A stretch of 40,068 bases of DNA from Myxococcales bacterium (lineage in GTDB: Bacteria; Myxococcota_A; SURF-8), in the NCBI GenBank assembly GCA_003598065.1, contig QZKR01000107.1, positions 1 through 40,068 on the forward strand. Direction: 5' to 3'. The translations under genes were made by a program, and so were the position numbers. This document shows positions 30,332 through 39,957 of this stretch, one piece after another. Below the pieces are notes generated by a model. It searched no databases. It saw nothing but the letters and a program-made list of their open reading frames with translations, and was not told the origin of the DNA. Positions within the stretch are counted from its first letter, which is position 1. Each line of letters opens with the position of its first letter.

Positions 30332-33300
30332 TTAGAAGAGACTGATGGAGAAGTGCAACCGCCAACTATCTTCGTTGAGGCGCTTGTCCGGCTTCAAGTT
30401 CCAACCGATCTCGACCGAAAGATCGCCGACGGGTGTCCGGTAGTGCAGCCCTCCGCCGGCGGCGTTTTTATAGCGGTCGAGCCGCAGGTCCATCCTCGAT
30501 GGCTGGATCCAGAGATTGCCCGAATCGAGGAACGCGCCGGCATAGTACGTTTTGTACACCGGCACGCGTAAATCGAGTTTGAACAGCACGTAGGCGTCGC
30601 CGCCCGGCGACGGCAGGTCGTCGCGCTGGATCTGAACGATCTGATTCTGGTCCAGGTCGGCCGGATACACCGCATCCTCGCCGAAGCCGCGCAAAGAGGT
30701 TCGTCCGCCGAGTTTGAAACGCTTGTCAACATCCGTCTCCAACTCGGAAAAATTGGCGATGGCGCCGCTTTTCCCCGTAAGTCGAAGCACGATCGGTCGG
30801 CGCATGAGCGGAATCGGCACATACCCCGCCAGCGAACCGGAACCGCGCAAAATGTCGCTGTCCGTGTCGCCGGCCAGCGTTTCGAAATACTCCAGCAGCC
30901 CCGTCACGATGAACCCTTTCGTAGGGTTGAACAAGCTGTCGCGGTAGTCGTAGACCGCCTGGAATTTCGGGGAATACTCCCAACGCAGACCGTCGGGCGG
31001 AACGATCTCGTCGTCGCGAAGCGCCGACAACGTGGTGTGTTTGGAATCGAGGTAGGCGAACTCGTTGGCCTGCACGAGAGTCAGGCGGCGGAACAGCTCG
31101 GTATCGAAACTGACGATCGTCGAATTCTTGTCCAGGCCGTAGGCGCGCTCTTGCCGGCGAAGATGGACGAGATCGGTGCGCAGGCCGATGTGGCTGCCGC
31201 GGATCGACGGATAATAAAAACCCGTCGATACCTGCCGCTCCAAGGAGTCGTAAAAAGGCAGATCGTCGTATAGAGCGGCGAACTGGGGGTCCAGGAGCGC
31301 CGGAATGCGGTGATTGGCCTTGACGTTCAGATGATATTCCAGGGCGAGACCGAAAAGGTTGCGATAAACGAACAGCATCTCGCTGCGCAGCCCGTCGTCC
31401 GTGGCCAGGCCGCCGGAAAGTTCGAAACGCCCTTGCTTGCGCTCGATGGCGTTGATGAGAACCTTCTTGACTTCTTCCTCTTTTTCCGCGTTCCACGGAT
31501 TCAATGTTACGGATTGGAAAATGCCGAGCTTGCCCAGCCAGCGCTGGCTCTGCTCCATCTCGTTCGGCGAGTAAACGTCGCCTTCCTCGAAGGTCAATTC
31601 CTCTTTCACCGTGTCGATCTTCGTTGTCACCAGGCCAGCGACGAGGATTTCGCCGACTCGCACCTCCGGCCCTTCGCGGACGGCGACGAGCACCGCCGCC
31701 TGTTCGCGATCCGGCGTGAGCGTGTAACTGATGTCCGCCTCGGCGTAGATATGGCCGACGGCGGCGTAGTATTTGCGGATCGATTTGACGATATCCTCGA
31801 AAATCAGATCGTTGAGCGGCTGACCGGGCGCGATGGAAACGAGCTTCGCCACTTTGCCGTAACGGCTGTCGTCAACGCCGGCGATGCGCAGCGTCTGGAC
31901 GAAAGTCTGCGCGCCTTCCCGGACGACGTAGTTCAGCACGAGCCGCTGGCCCGTTTCGTTGAAACTCAATTCCGGCCCCTCGATTTCGGCGTCGAGGAAA
32001 CCATGCTCGCGATAAAAGAGCGCCAGAGCGTGAACGGCTTCGGCGTAGATTTCGGGAATATAAATCGCGTCGGAATCGAGATCTTCCGGCCGCTCGTAAG
32101 GCGTGATTGGGCGGGATGGATGGGCCCGCGCCCGGTCCTCTTCGGAGGAGACCGCCCAACGCAGCCCGCCTGGGGCGATGGGCTTGAGGCTGTCGTCCTC
32201 GTCGGCAGCCAATTGGTCGCGCACCGAGGCTAAAAGTTCCTTTTTCAATTCGCGATTGTCGAACGCCTCCGAACCGGCGAATCGAACGTCCCGTAATTTC
32301 ACGCGCGTCCCTTCGCGGATGTGGAAAACGACGCGCTTGTCGCGAGTGGCCAAAATCTCTTCCGTCACGCGAATCGCAATATGCAGGTAACCTTGCCGCA
32401 GATAGAAATCCGTCAGCGTTTTCTTCAATCTGCCAAGCGTGGCGTAGTCGTAGGTGAGCATTTCTTCGGCGTCAAGCCGCAGGACGCGGCGCAGTTCGGA
32501 GGGGCTGTAGCGGTTGTTGCCGATAAACGCCACTTTCACGCGCCTTCCGGCGCGTATGTCAAGCCGCACCTTGCCTTCCATAAACAGCGGCGACTCCCGC
32601 CATTTCGATTCGTCTGCATCCGCAAGGTCGATCGACGCCTCTTCAAACCCCTGTTCGCGGTAATTCTTCTTCAGGCCGCGGATGGCGTCGGCCAATGCGT
32701 CGAGGCTCATCGTGTCGCCGACACGCGCGACAAACTTCCGCTTCAACCATTTCGGAGGGAAATACGGGTCCCCCGCGAATTCGATCGAGGAAATAGCCAG
32801 TGGCTCGCCTTCGTCGATAGCAAAACGCACGATAACTTTATCCGCTTCGTCGGACGGCGCGGTCGAAGCCGTCACCATCGCTTCGGTGAAGCCGTTGCGG
32901 CGGCAGAAAGCCTCCAGCCGCATCGTCTCGCGCGTCAGATCGTCGGCCAGCAGCGTGTCTCCCGGACGCATTCGGACGGCCGAGCGCAAATCGCTTTCAC
33001 CGAGTTCGCTCCGGCCCTCGAAAACAATTTCCTTCACCTTGGTTTTGAGCGTGGGTGCGATTCGCAGGGCGACCGTTCCCGCCTCTTTTTTTACGAACAC
33101 CTGAATCTGTTGGAACACGTCGCGCTGGTAGAGATCGCGCACGGCTTCCTGAACGCGTTCCCGCGAATAGGGCTCGCCGGGTTTCAGAATCAGCTTGGCT
33201 TCGATTTCGTCGAGTTGAATTTTCAAGGCCGGATCGGTAATTTCGACGGGCAGATCGATGACGACGTCGGAGACGATCGGCGAATCGTTCGATGGCGCGG

Positions 33301-33400
33301 CGGCGGCGAACGCCGGCGAACAGACCGGCAACAGGGCGAGCAGCAAGGCGAAAAACCGCGCGCCCTGATTGTGTGATCGCCCCATCCGCCGCCCGCCCAT
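30332..33400 (-). CDS. BamA/TamA-family outer-membrane protein with seven POTRA domains
   Basis: A 1022-residue Omp85-superfamily protein. The signal peptide (about 6-33) ends AFA. I count seven POTRA repeats, each closing with a 'V.F.I.EG' strand: about 42-118, 119-199, 200-285, 287-365, 366-497 (with an insertion of about 50 residues), 499-578 and 580-655. The barrel (about 656-1022) contains the family loop motif LRGF (GGRTSLRGFGED) and ends in Phe (FSISLF), as outer-membrane barrels do. E. coli BamA has five POTRA and TamA three. The gene starts 6 bases after the stop of tamB, so the pair is translationally coupled and the protein is more likely the TamA partner than the sole BamA. An alternative start is ATG 33385. 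Role: assembly or insertion of envelope proteins, or lipid transport with TamB. Confidence 0.88.
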   Translation of the reverse strand: MGGRRMGRSHNQGARFFALLLALLPVCSPAFAAAAPSNDSPIVSDVVIDLPVEITDPALKIQLDEIEAKLILKPGEPYSRERVQEAVRDLYQRDVFQQIQVFVKKEAGTVALRIAPTLKTKVKEIVFEGRSELGESDLRSAVRMRPGDTLLADDLTRETMRLEAFCRRNGFTEAMVTASTAPSDEADKVIVRFAIDEGEPLAISSIEFAGDPYFPPKWLKRKFVARVGDTMSLDALADAIRGLKKNYREQGFEEASIDLADADESKWRESPLFMEGKVRLDIRAGRRVKVAFIGNNRYSPSELRRVLRLDAEEMLTYDYATLGRLKKTLTDFYLRQGYLHIAIRVTEEILATRDKRVVFHIREGTRVKLRDVRFAGSEAFDNRELKKELLASVRDQLAADEDDSLKPIAPGGLRWAVSSEEDRARAHPSRPITPYERPEDLDSDAIYIPEIYAEAVHALALFYREHGFLDAEIEGPELSFNETGQRLVLNYVVREGAQTFVQTLRIAGVDDSRYGKVAKLVSIAPGQPLNDLIFEDIVKSIRKYYAAVGHIYAEADISYTLTPDREQAAVLVAVREGPEVRVGEILVAGLVTTKIDTVKEELTFEEGDVYSPNEMEQSQRWLGKLGIFQSVTLNPWNAEKEEEVKKVLINAIERKQGRFELSGGLATDDGLRSEMLFVYRNLFGLALEYHLNVKANHRIPALLDPQFAALYDDLPFYDSLERQVSTGFYYPSIRGSHIGLRTDLVHLRRQERAYGLDKNSTIVSFDTELFRRLTLVQANEFAYLDSKHTTLSALRDDEIVPPDGLRWEYSPKFQAVYDYRDSLFNPTKGFIVTGLLEYFETLAGDTDSDILRGSGSLAGYVPIPLMRRPIVLRLTGKSGAIANFSELETDVDKRFKLGGRTSLRGFGEDAVYPADLDQNQIVQIQRDDLPSPGGDAYVLFKLDLRVPVYKTYYAGAFLDSGNLWIQPSRMDLRLDRYKNAAGGGLHYRTPVGDLSVEIGWNLKPDKRLNEDSWRLHFSISLF

Positions 33401-33406
33401 CCGCGT

Positions 33407-36400
33407 TTAGAAATCGATGTGAAATTTCAGATCGGCGCCGAAGTTGCCTTGCGGCTCGACCGAATCGTTGTTCCAGGTGCCGGAGAGCGTGAAATTTTTC
33501 AGGCGGTACTTGACCTCGAATTCCTGGTCGGTGCGCGTCTCCTGGTCTCCGATCGCGGACGAGAAGGTCAGATACACCCGGTCGGCGATTTCCTTGCCGA
33601 CGACGAGGCGCGGCACGATCGTTCCCTGCGCCGTCGTGCGGCTGGTCGAGTACTCGGAGGTGATCCTGAATTCATCGAGCTTGAACGTGTCGCGGATCTC
33701 GTCGTTGACGCCGTAAATGTCGGACAGCGCATTGAGACCGGGAGCCACGGAGCCCGTCCCCTCGACCTGGCTGGCGGGAATGCCGAGCAGAAGCAGCGAG
33801 ACGAGGTCCGTCTGCGACAACCCGGCGTCGGAGGAAAGCAGGATTTCCGGAGCGTCCATGTCGCCCCGAATCTGCAGGACGATGCGGACCTCCTTTTCTT
33901 CGTCCTGATCGACATAACGCACCACCGTTTCTCCGGCGATGTCGAAACGGGCGAAGAGACGTTTGGAATCGGTGAATTCGACCATGAAGCGCTGAATGTC
34001 GAATTCATTGCGCTCAAAGATGATCTGGCCCTGCCCCGCCGACAAAGTTCCCAGCAGACCGACGTCCAGATCGTTGCCCGCCAGCCGCAGATCGGAGGTG
34101 AAACGCGCGTCGGCGAGGTTGTTGCGGACGCGGATCGTATCGGCGGCGTCGATGCCGACGTCGAAGAGAAGGTGCGGCTTCGCCTCGGGATCGCGGCGGT
34201 GCTTCCTGGGGCGCACGGCCTCGACCAGGCTATCGACGAGCAGTTCTTTCTTCCATTTGATCGTGCGCGTGTAATTCAAGCTCTCGACGGCAAGCTGTCC
34301 CGATACCGTCAGCGGCCACGGCTCGCCGCGCAACAATAGCTGCCCCGACAGAAGCGGCACGAGCCCTTCCTGGACCCGAAAGGCGACGCGGCTCACGTTG
34401 ATCCGCACATCCAGATCCGACAGATTCTTTTCACCGATCGCCAGCTTCGCCCCGCCCGAGAGGCCGACGTTGCCGCCCGCGTAACGAAAACCGGCGTCGT
34501 CGATCTGCAACCGATCGCCGCTGAAGCGCAGCATGCCGCGCACGTCGGTCAGCAGTTCGTCGTGGCCGCGCAACTTGAGTTGTCCTTGAGAAGCGGCGAC
34601 TTCGCCCGTCAGCTTCAACTCCTCCCATTCGCCCTCCAGGGCAAGGTCGAAGCGGAGCGGGCCGCGCGCCAAATCGAATGCGTCGGTGAAATTGGTGAGG
34701 AAGCGCCAATCGCTTTCTCCCTGGAAAAGCACGTTCATCCGCTTGTCGAGGTCGATGTCGCCGCGAATGGTGAAGTTGACGCCGGCGCCCGTGATGCGGA
34801 TCGGGTTGACGCGAAAGAGACCCATGTCGTAGGTTGCTTCGATCGCTTTATCGGCCGCGAGGTCGATGCCCCCCAGCCGGCCGGCAAACATCGAAAACGT
34901 CGCCGCGCCGTGCGAGCGGGTCGGATCGGCCAGGGGCGCTTTGAAGCGCAGCTCGCCGCTCACCTGCCCACGCTCCAGCGGCAAGCCGACCAATCGCCGG
35001 ACGATCGGGGAGGGATCGAACGCCGCCGCTCGGGCCTGCACGTCCACCGCGCCTGCCGGCCCGAATTCGAATTTCGCGGAAGCGTTCAGCTTGGCGTCAA
35101 ACAGTTTGGCGTCAAGTTGAAAATGTTTATCCGTCGCCTCCGCGTCGAGCGTCGATGGCCCGAGCCGTCCTCCCTCCAACTCTATCTCGCCCCAATCCAT
35201 CCGGACTTGCAAAACCGGCTTATCCAGCGTTCCCGTCGCTCGGCCGGCCAGGATTACGTCACCCTTCGCCTCGCCGAACAGGGATTTCAGGACATCGATG
35301 TCGGCGATGCGCCAACCTTCCGAATTCACGCTGACGTCCACGTCGCGGTAGTCGGCGATGCGGCCTTCCAGCCACAGGCGCGCCGCGCCTTTCCAGGCTT
35401 CCACCGTCGAAATCTTAACCGCGTTGTGATCGAGCGACGCCTGCAAGCGCGCGTGTTCGAAGGACTGGCCCTTGGCCGCGAACTCCGGAAACACCAATCT
35501 CGTTTCGCCGCTGAAATCGCCCAGAGGACCGTACAGCACGCCCGTCCCGGCGAATCGGCCGTCGAATACGCCGCCAAGCGAGTCCCGCCTGTTGATGACT
35601 TCAAAGAAATCGTCGAGGCGCATGCCGTCGGTGCCGAAGGTGACGGAAAGCGCCAGCGGACTGGAAGCGAAATCGAAGTTGACGTCGGCGTGATAAGTGG
35701 ATGCGCGCTTGACGATTTCGGTGTCGGTGAATTTCAGATCCGCGCCGCGAAACCAGACGTTGGCGCGCAGGTCGCCCAGCGGAAAACCGGCGATGGAGAA
35801 CTCCTCCATGTCGATGAAGCCCGTGATCAGCGGATCGCCCGACGGACCGTGGATCGTGCAGGACAACGCCCCTTGACCCGCCAGATCGAGACCGACGAGC
35901 GGGCCGACATCGGCGAAGTCGAACTGCTCGGACGTGTATTCCATGTGGAAAATGTCGTCGAAGCCGAAATCGACGACGCCAACATTCACGACGGTGTTCC
36001 CGAACGAAGCCGTACCTTGGCGTATCTGAAAACGCTCGTTATCAGCATAGAGACCCACTTTCACCGTCGCCTGCGGCGTGGCGACGATCAACTCCTCCGG
36101 CTTGCGCAGCCGGTAGCCGACGGCATAGGTTTGATGATTGCGGACGTCGAGATCCGCGCCGCCTTCCATCTTGAACGGCGAGAGCGCGCCGGCCATCCGG
36201 GCCGTACCCGTCGCCTGCAGCATGGTCTTGGAATGAAGGGGGGAAACGTCGTCGAGGATTCTGGCCAATTCCACCTTGTCCAGCGTGGCCTCGATCGCGA
36301 TCGGCAGGTTGGGCTCGAAAAGGAGTTCCGCCTTGTCAAGGATCACGTCGCCATCGGCGAAATGCATGACGCTGCCGTCCAGCCACGCCCCTTTCCGGTT

Positions 36401-37366
36401 GACGCGGAACTTCAAATCGCCGCTTTCCGTTTTGAAATCGCCGATCGTCCCGTCGCGCAATCGAATTTCGCCGGACGCCTCGACGTCGCCGGGGACGGTA
36501 TAGAAAGACGCCGCGACGGTCACTTCCCCGCCAAGCTTCGGGATCTGGGGGAAAAGCTCCGAAACCTTCGCCAAGGGAAGCGAAAAATTCGCCCGGGCCT
36601 GAGCCGTCTTGTCAGCGCCCCTGGCCTCTCCGGCGAGATTGAACTCCACTCCCTGAACAAACACCCGCAAAGCCTGCAATTGAAAGCGCTCATCTATCCA
36701 GCGTCCCTTGGCGGCCAGCAAGTTCAGCGGCGTGCTCACTCCGGGAAAAACAAGCCGGCCGTTTCCCGTTTCCAGGGAAAGTTTGTACCCCTCGTCCCCT
36801 TCGTAGACGGAACGGAAAACGACGTCTTCGACCATGGTGGGATCCTCGGCCCCCGTGCGCAACACCAATTCTCCGCGTCTGAGGTCGAAACGGCCGATGA
36901 TCAAATCGATCGGCAGATCGGGAATTTCCCCGGCGGCGGAATCGCTTTTTCCATGGCGGGGGCTGTTGAGATCCCAGGAGACTCGCGGCTGATCGACCAC
37001 GATTTCCTTCAGGATCAGACGGTCGTATAGAAACTGAAAAAGCTGCGGGCGAATGAAAATCGACTTGACCTCGATGGATCCGCGTTGCGGAAAGTCGAGA
37101 TTCAAATTGCGAATCCAGAGACCGCCGTTTTTAAGGTCCAATTCCAGATTGGCATGAACGATCGGTCCGCCGCCCGCTTCATAGACGAACCGGTTGGCCA
37201 GCCCCACCACGATCTCCGAACCGTGCCGGGAGGTCAGATAGATCAACAGGCTAGTCTGAGCTAGTAAAATCCAGATAACCATAAACACCACCCGACGCCG
37301 AAGTCGGCGTTTTCGCCCCGAGACGGGCGACGGCTGGGCGCTGGTTTTCTGGCCGGGATCGCTCAT
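33407..37366 (-). CDS. tamB: TamB family translocation/assembly protein
   Basis: A 1319-residue inner-membrane-anchored protein. A basic start (GRKRRLRRR) leads to one membrane helix (about 28-50). A very long periplasmic part follows with the repeating beta pattern of AsmA/TamB bridge proteins, such as LDLKNGGLWIRNLNLDFP near the N terminus and many 'G.A...G....P' strands. The C-terminal domain (about 960-1319) is TamB/DUF490-like, with RLVVGKEIADRVYLTFSS and a final FHIDF. TamB spans the periplasm and works with an Omp85 partner, here encoded 6 bases downstream. ATG 37366 is preferred; TTG 37405 with GGGAG four bases upstream is possible and would add 13 residues. In E. coli the order is tamA then tamB; here it is reversed. 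Confidence 0.92.
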   Translation of the reverse strand: MSDPGQKTSAQPSPVSGRKRRLRRRVVFMVIWILLAQTSLLIYLTSRHGSEIVVGLANRFVYEAGGGPIVHANLELDLKNGGLWIRNLNLDFPQRGSIEVKSIFIRPQLFQFLYDRLILKEIVVDQPRVSWDLNSPRHGKSDSAAGEIPDLPIDLIIGRFDLRRGELVLRTGAEDPTMVEDVVFRSVYEGDEGYKLSLETGNGRLVFPGVSTPLNLLAAKGRWIDERFQLQALRVFVQGVEFNLAGEARGADKTAQARANFSLPLAKVSELFPQIPKLGGEVTVAASFYTVPGDVEASGEIRLRDGTIGDFKTESGDLKFRVNRKGAWLDGSVMHFADGDVILDKAELLFEPNLPIAIEATLDKVELARILDDVSPLHSKTMLQATGTARMAGALSPFKMEGGADLDVRNHQTYAVGYRLRKPEELIVATPQATVKVGLYADNERFQIRQGTASFGNTVVNVGVVDFGFDDIFHMEYTSEQFDFADVGPLVGLDLAGQGALSCTIHGPSGDPLITGFIDMEEFSIAGFPLGDLRANVWFRGADLKFTDTEIVKRASTYHADVNFDFASSPLALSVTFGTDGMRLDDFFEVINRRDSLGGVFDGRFAGTGVLYGPLGDFSGETRLVFPEFAAKGQSFEHARLQASLDHNAVKISTVEAWKGAARLWLEGRIADYRDVDVSVNSEGWRIADIDVLKSLFGEAKGDVILAGRATGTLDKPVLQVRMDWGEIELEGGRLGPSTLDAEATDKHFQLDAKLFDAKLNASAKFEFGPAGAVDVQARAAAFDPSPIVRRLVGLPLERGQVSGELRFKAPLADPTRSHGAATFSMFAGRLGGIDLAADKAIEATYDMGLFRVNPIRITGAGVNFTIRGDIDLDKRMNVLFQGESDWRFLTNFTDAFDLARGPLRFDLALEGEWEELKLTGEVAASQGQLKLRGHDELLTDVRGMLRFSGDRLQIDDAGFRYAGGNVGLSGGAKLAIGEKNLSDLDVRINVSRVAFRVQEGLVPLLSGQLLLRGEPWPLTVSGQLAVESLNYTRTIKWKKELLVDSLVEAVRPRKHRRDPEAKPHLLFDVGIDAADTIRVRNNLADARFTSDLRLAGNDLDVGLLGTLSAGQGQIIFERNEFDIQRFMVEFTDSKRLFARFDIAGETVVRYVDQDEEKEVRIVLQIRGDMDAPEILLSSDAGLSQTDLVSLLLLGIPASQVEGTGSVAPGLNALSDIYGVNDEIRDTFKLDEFRITSEYSTSRTTAQGTIVPRLVVGKEIADRVYLTFSSAIGDQETRTDQEFEVKYRLKNFTLSGTWNNDSVEPQGNFGADLKFHIDF

Positions 37367-37490
37367 GGTTCGGCGCTGTCCTGTAAAATATGCTTGCAGA
37401 TTCAACCCACTCCCGCGCGGGGGAAACAGCCTGCTTCAGACCTGCCGGAAGATGAGCCCCCAGCGGCGGCGGAAACCGCCTGAATAGATT

Positions 37491-37519
37491 ATTTTACCAT
37501 ATCCAGGTAAAGGAGGGAA
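37491..37519 (-). promoter_or_regulatory. weak candidate promoter of the tamB operon
   Basis: On the minus strand, TTCCCT (37519-37514), a 17-base spacer and TAAAAT (37496-37491, 5 of 6). The -35 is poor. The region 37406-37565 is T-rich on the minus strand near 37540, but I see no hairpin terminator for the methyltransferase gene, so read-through is also possible. Confidence 0.25.
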
Positions 37520-37565
37520 GCGCAGCTCCTGTAAAAAAGAATAAAAACCCAGTAGAAATAAACGG

Positions 37566-38540
37566 TTATCGTCCAGGGCTTCCCGACGGAGGAGATGAAG
37601 GTTTGCACGCCTGAAGGAAAGCGCCCGAACACATAAAATCGTCATCGGAAAGCGCACGCCAGCGAGAGGCGAGTTGTTCGCGGGTGATGCCGTCCCTGCG
37701 TTCCGTGTTGCGCCAGGCGCACAGTACGTCGAAGCCGCCCTTCTCCAGATAGCCGAGATGGACTGAGCAGGGCTGGCGGTTGATGAGAAAGGTCCGCCGC
37801 CCGAGGATAAGCCGCCACAGCCAATCCGGACAGGCCCAGTGGCCGTTCCACTCCTCGGTCAACCCATGCGAAGAAAAATCGATCTGATGCGAGATCCAGC
37901 CGCCGGGCTTCAGCCAGGCCCGCATGGCCGAGTAAGCCGTCTCCAGATCCTCGACGTGCTCCAACACGGCGTGCGAAAAGATGACGTCCATCGAACCGGG
38001 CCGCACGATGCGCAGATCATGCCACGGCGCATGGTAGCCGATCGAAATGCCGTCAACTGGCGCGTCGAAGCTCTGCAACGCGTTGCGGATAGCGGCCAGG
38101 CGGCTTGGCTCCAGCGCCGCCGCCAAGCGTTCGTCGGTCAGGATGTGGGAAGGAAACAGCCGCTGGTCCAAGTCGGCGTCGAAATCGGGCCAGCCTTTGG
38201 AGGGACGCGCCGCGCGGCGGCGGAACAGCTCCGCCAATGCGTCGAAGATATGCAGGTTGCGATCCGTCTCGGCGAAAGGTACGACATCGAGCGCAATATA
38301 GCGATCGACGCCCGACAACAGCGCCGCCAACCCGATCCCGAGCGAATCGCCCGGGCCGAGCTCGGCGATGGTCCGCGGCATTTCCCGCATCCCGTGCCGC
38401 CAAAGCAAGGTAAGATGCTTGAGCCAGACTCCGTAGCAGTACTCGGCGGAGTCGGTTCCGTAGGTCTTGCCTCTCGGCAGCAGGTTTCTTATTCCGGGAA
38501 CGAACGTCAGCAGGCCCTTGGCGATGGATCTGAATCGCAT
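37566..38540 (-). CDS. class I SAM-dependent methyltransferase
   Basis: A 324-residue protein. Motif I is IAELGPGDSLGIGLAALLSG (about 58-77). A later acidic-loop strand DVIFSHAVLEHVEDLE (about 184-199) matches the Methyltransf_11 pattern 'D.v.s..vleHv.d', followed by WLKPGGWISHQID. The C-terminal part adds a domain with SVHLGYLEKGGFDVL. These are features of small-molecule or glycan methyltransferases. The substrate is unknown. AGGA lies 8 bases before ATG 38540. It lies 51 bases downstream of the metalloprotease lipoprotein gene with no terminator visible. Confidence 0.85.
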   Translation of the reverse strand: MRFRSIAKGLLTFVPGIRNLLPRGKTYGTDSAEYCYGVWLKHLTLLWRHGMREMPRTIAELGPGDSLGIGLAALLSGVDRYIALDVVPFAETDRNLHIFDALAELFRRRAARPSKGWPDFDADLDQRLFPSHILTDERLAAALEPSRLAAIRNALQSFDAPVDGISIGYHAPWHDLRIVRPGSMDVIFSHAVLEHVEDLETAYSAMRAWLKPGGWISHQIDFSSHGLTEEWNGHWACPDWLWRLILGRRTFLINRQPCSVHLGYLEKGGFDVLCAWRNTERRDGITREQLASRWRALSDDDFMCSGAFLQACKPSSPPSGSPGR

Positions 38541-38591
38541 TCCCGGTCCTGGGTTGGAGCGAAACCCCTCTTACGCGCCTGGAAATTTATG

Positions 38592-39902
38592 CTATGGGTC
38601 AGCCGCATATTCGATCGCCGGATTGCGTTCCAGCACCCAGCGCTGATCCTCGGACAACGACAATCCTCCAGCCCCGACGGTGAACAGATCGTCGTAGGGC
38701 GTCATCCAGAACATGAGGTTCATCGCGCCGGCGCTGGCGCATTCGCCCCATTCGACCACGCCATCGGCGTTCTGATCCATGCCGTTGGTGCACTGGGGCG
38801 TGTCGTTGAGGGCGTCGTGGAACGTGCCCGTGTACTCCGAGGTATGGAAAAGGCCGAGCCAGTGACCTAGTTCATGGGCCATGACCATGCCCGTAATCCT
38901 CGGAAATCCTTCAAAATATTCCATCGAAACCGCCACGCCCGAAAAAGCCGTGCCCTGCACGGTGGGCGGACCCGGAATATGTCCCGCCAGCCCGATGACT
39001 CCCTCCAGATCGTCGCCGTCAAAGCTGCGGATAAAGAAAATATTGGGCCAGTCATTGTCCGCCGCCGCGCTTTTGCGCAAAAGCTTGCGAAACTCCCCAA
39101 TACCAGTGATCACCGAAAGCCCCGTGGCATCGTCTCCGCCGAGGTCGTGGTAGGCGATTTCTCCCAGCCTGATGTTCCCTGTGCCCAGGCAATCGGTGAA
39201 CACTCTGACAGACCTGGAGAATTCAACATGGGAAGCGGCATTGGAGGCATTCAGACCGCTCAGACCCACAAACCAGAAATTGACGTTGAGTCGATCGTCC
39301 GGCTGATCCTCCGGTCGTTGCGGCTTGACGAAAAATCTGACGTGGATGTCGTCGCTGGCGATGACGCTGCCGATCGAAATGACATATGTCCCAGGCATGA
39401 ATGGCAAGCGCGGCGTATTCGGCAAAAACACGCTCAGCGACGAATCGGGAAAGAAATGGAAATCGTACTGGTCGTTGATGGCGTCGTCGATTACATCCGT
39501 ATCAAAATCGTAGAGCCGAACCGAATTCGGCGCATCGAGGGTATACGGCCAGAGCAGATTGTCGTCCGAACCTTCATACCAGGCGATTACCGAAGCCGCC
39601 CCTTCCTCAACCTCGATCGATCCGAGATCATCCCGGATGTCCGGATCGTCAGGGACGGTCGGAACATCGTTGAAATCCTGAACTTGATGGTTCGGTTTGG
39701 GAAAGACGTAATCGTCCATATCGACGTCGCCGTCTGGAGGTCTATTGGGATCGCTGTTCGTCTGGTCGCTGGAAGCCGGGACGCATTCGCCGCCGTATTC
39801 GCGCGTCCCAGCCGGGCATCCTTCAGAGCAACCGCAAAACGTCAACACCCAAAATAAAATCGCACTCGCCGGAAAAAACCAACCCACGCGCCATCTACTC
39901 AT
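38592..39902 (-). CDS. DGD-stalk lipoprotein, M43-like zinc metalloprotease
   Basis: A 436-residue predicted lipoprotein. The signal segment ends TF-Cys23-Gly-Cys25, followed by a short Cys module (CPAGTREYGGEC) and a short acidic stalk (PPDGDVDMDD). The catalytic domain has the extended zinc site HELGHWLGLFH (H343, E344, H347, H353). Downstream are NDTPQC and a Met-turn NLMFW (M397), then DDLFTVG...LSEDQRWVL. This order matches M43 cytophagalysin/pappalysin-type metzincins ('DTP..C...NfMdY...FT.gQ..rm'). It probably degrades proteins at the cell surface. I do not see an obvious cysteine-switch propeptide; the region 60-200 is beta-rich and may be an accessory domain. ATG 39902 has AAGGAGGA at ideal spacing; GTG 39908 and TTG 39905 lie directly upstream. 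Confidence 0.85.
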   Translation of the reverse strand: MSRWRVGWFFPASAILFWVLTFCGCSEGCPAGTREYGGECVPASSDQTNSDPNRPPDGDVDMDDYVFPKPNHQVQDFNDVPTVPDDPDIRDDLGSIEVEEGAASVIAWYEGSDDNLLWPYTLDAPNSVRLYDFDTDVIDDAINDQYDFHFFPDSSLSVFLPNTPRLPFMPGTYVISIGSVIASDDIHVRFFVKPQRPEDQPDDRLNVNFWFVGLSGLNASNAASHVEFSRSVRVFTDCLGTGNIRLGEIAYHDLGGDDATGLSVITGIGEFRKLLRKSAAADNDWPNIFFIRSFDGDDLEGVIGLAGHIPGPPTVQGTAFSGVAVSMEYFEGFPRITGMVMAHELGHWLGLFHTSEYTGTFHDALNDTPQCTNGMDQNADGVVEWGECASAGAMNLMFWMTPYDDLFTVGAGGLSLSEDQRWVLERNPAIEYAADP

Positions 39903-39928
39903 CAACACTCCTCCTTAATGGCGAGGGC

Positions 39929-39957
39929 ATTCTATCATGGAGCGGACGGATCTTCAA
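39929..39957 (-). promoter_or_regulatory. promoter of the metalloprotease lipoprotein gene
   Basis: On the minus strand, TTGAAG (39957-39952, 4 of 6), a 17-base spacer and TAGAAT (39934-39929, 5 of 6). The leader would be about 20 bases. The remaining sequence to 40068 holds no feature I can support. Confidence 0.55.

Noticed and set aside
34562..37030. 822-codon plus-strand ORF
   Set aside because: It is antisense to tamB, which has a full TamB architecture and pairs with the downstream Omp85 gene.
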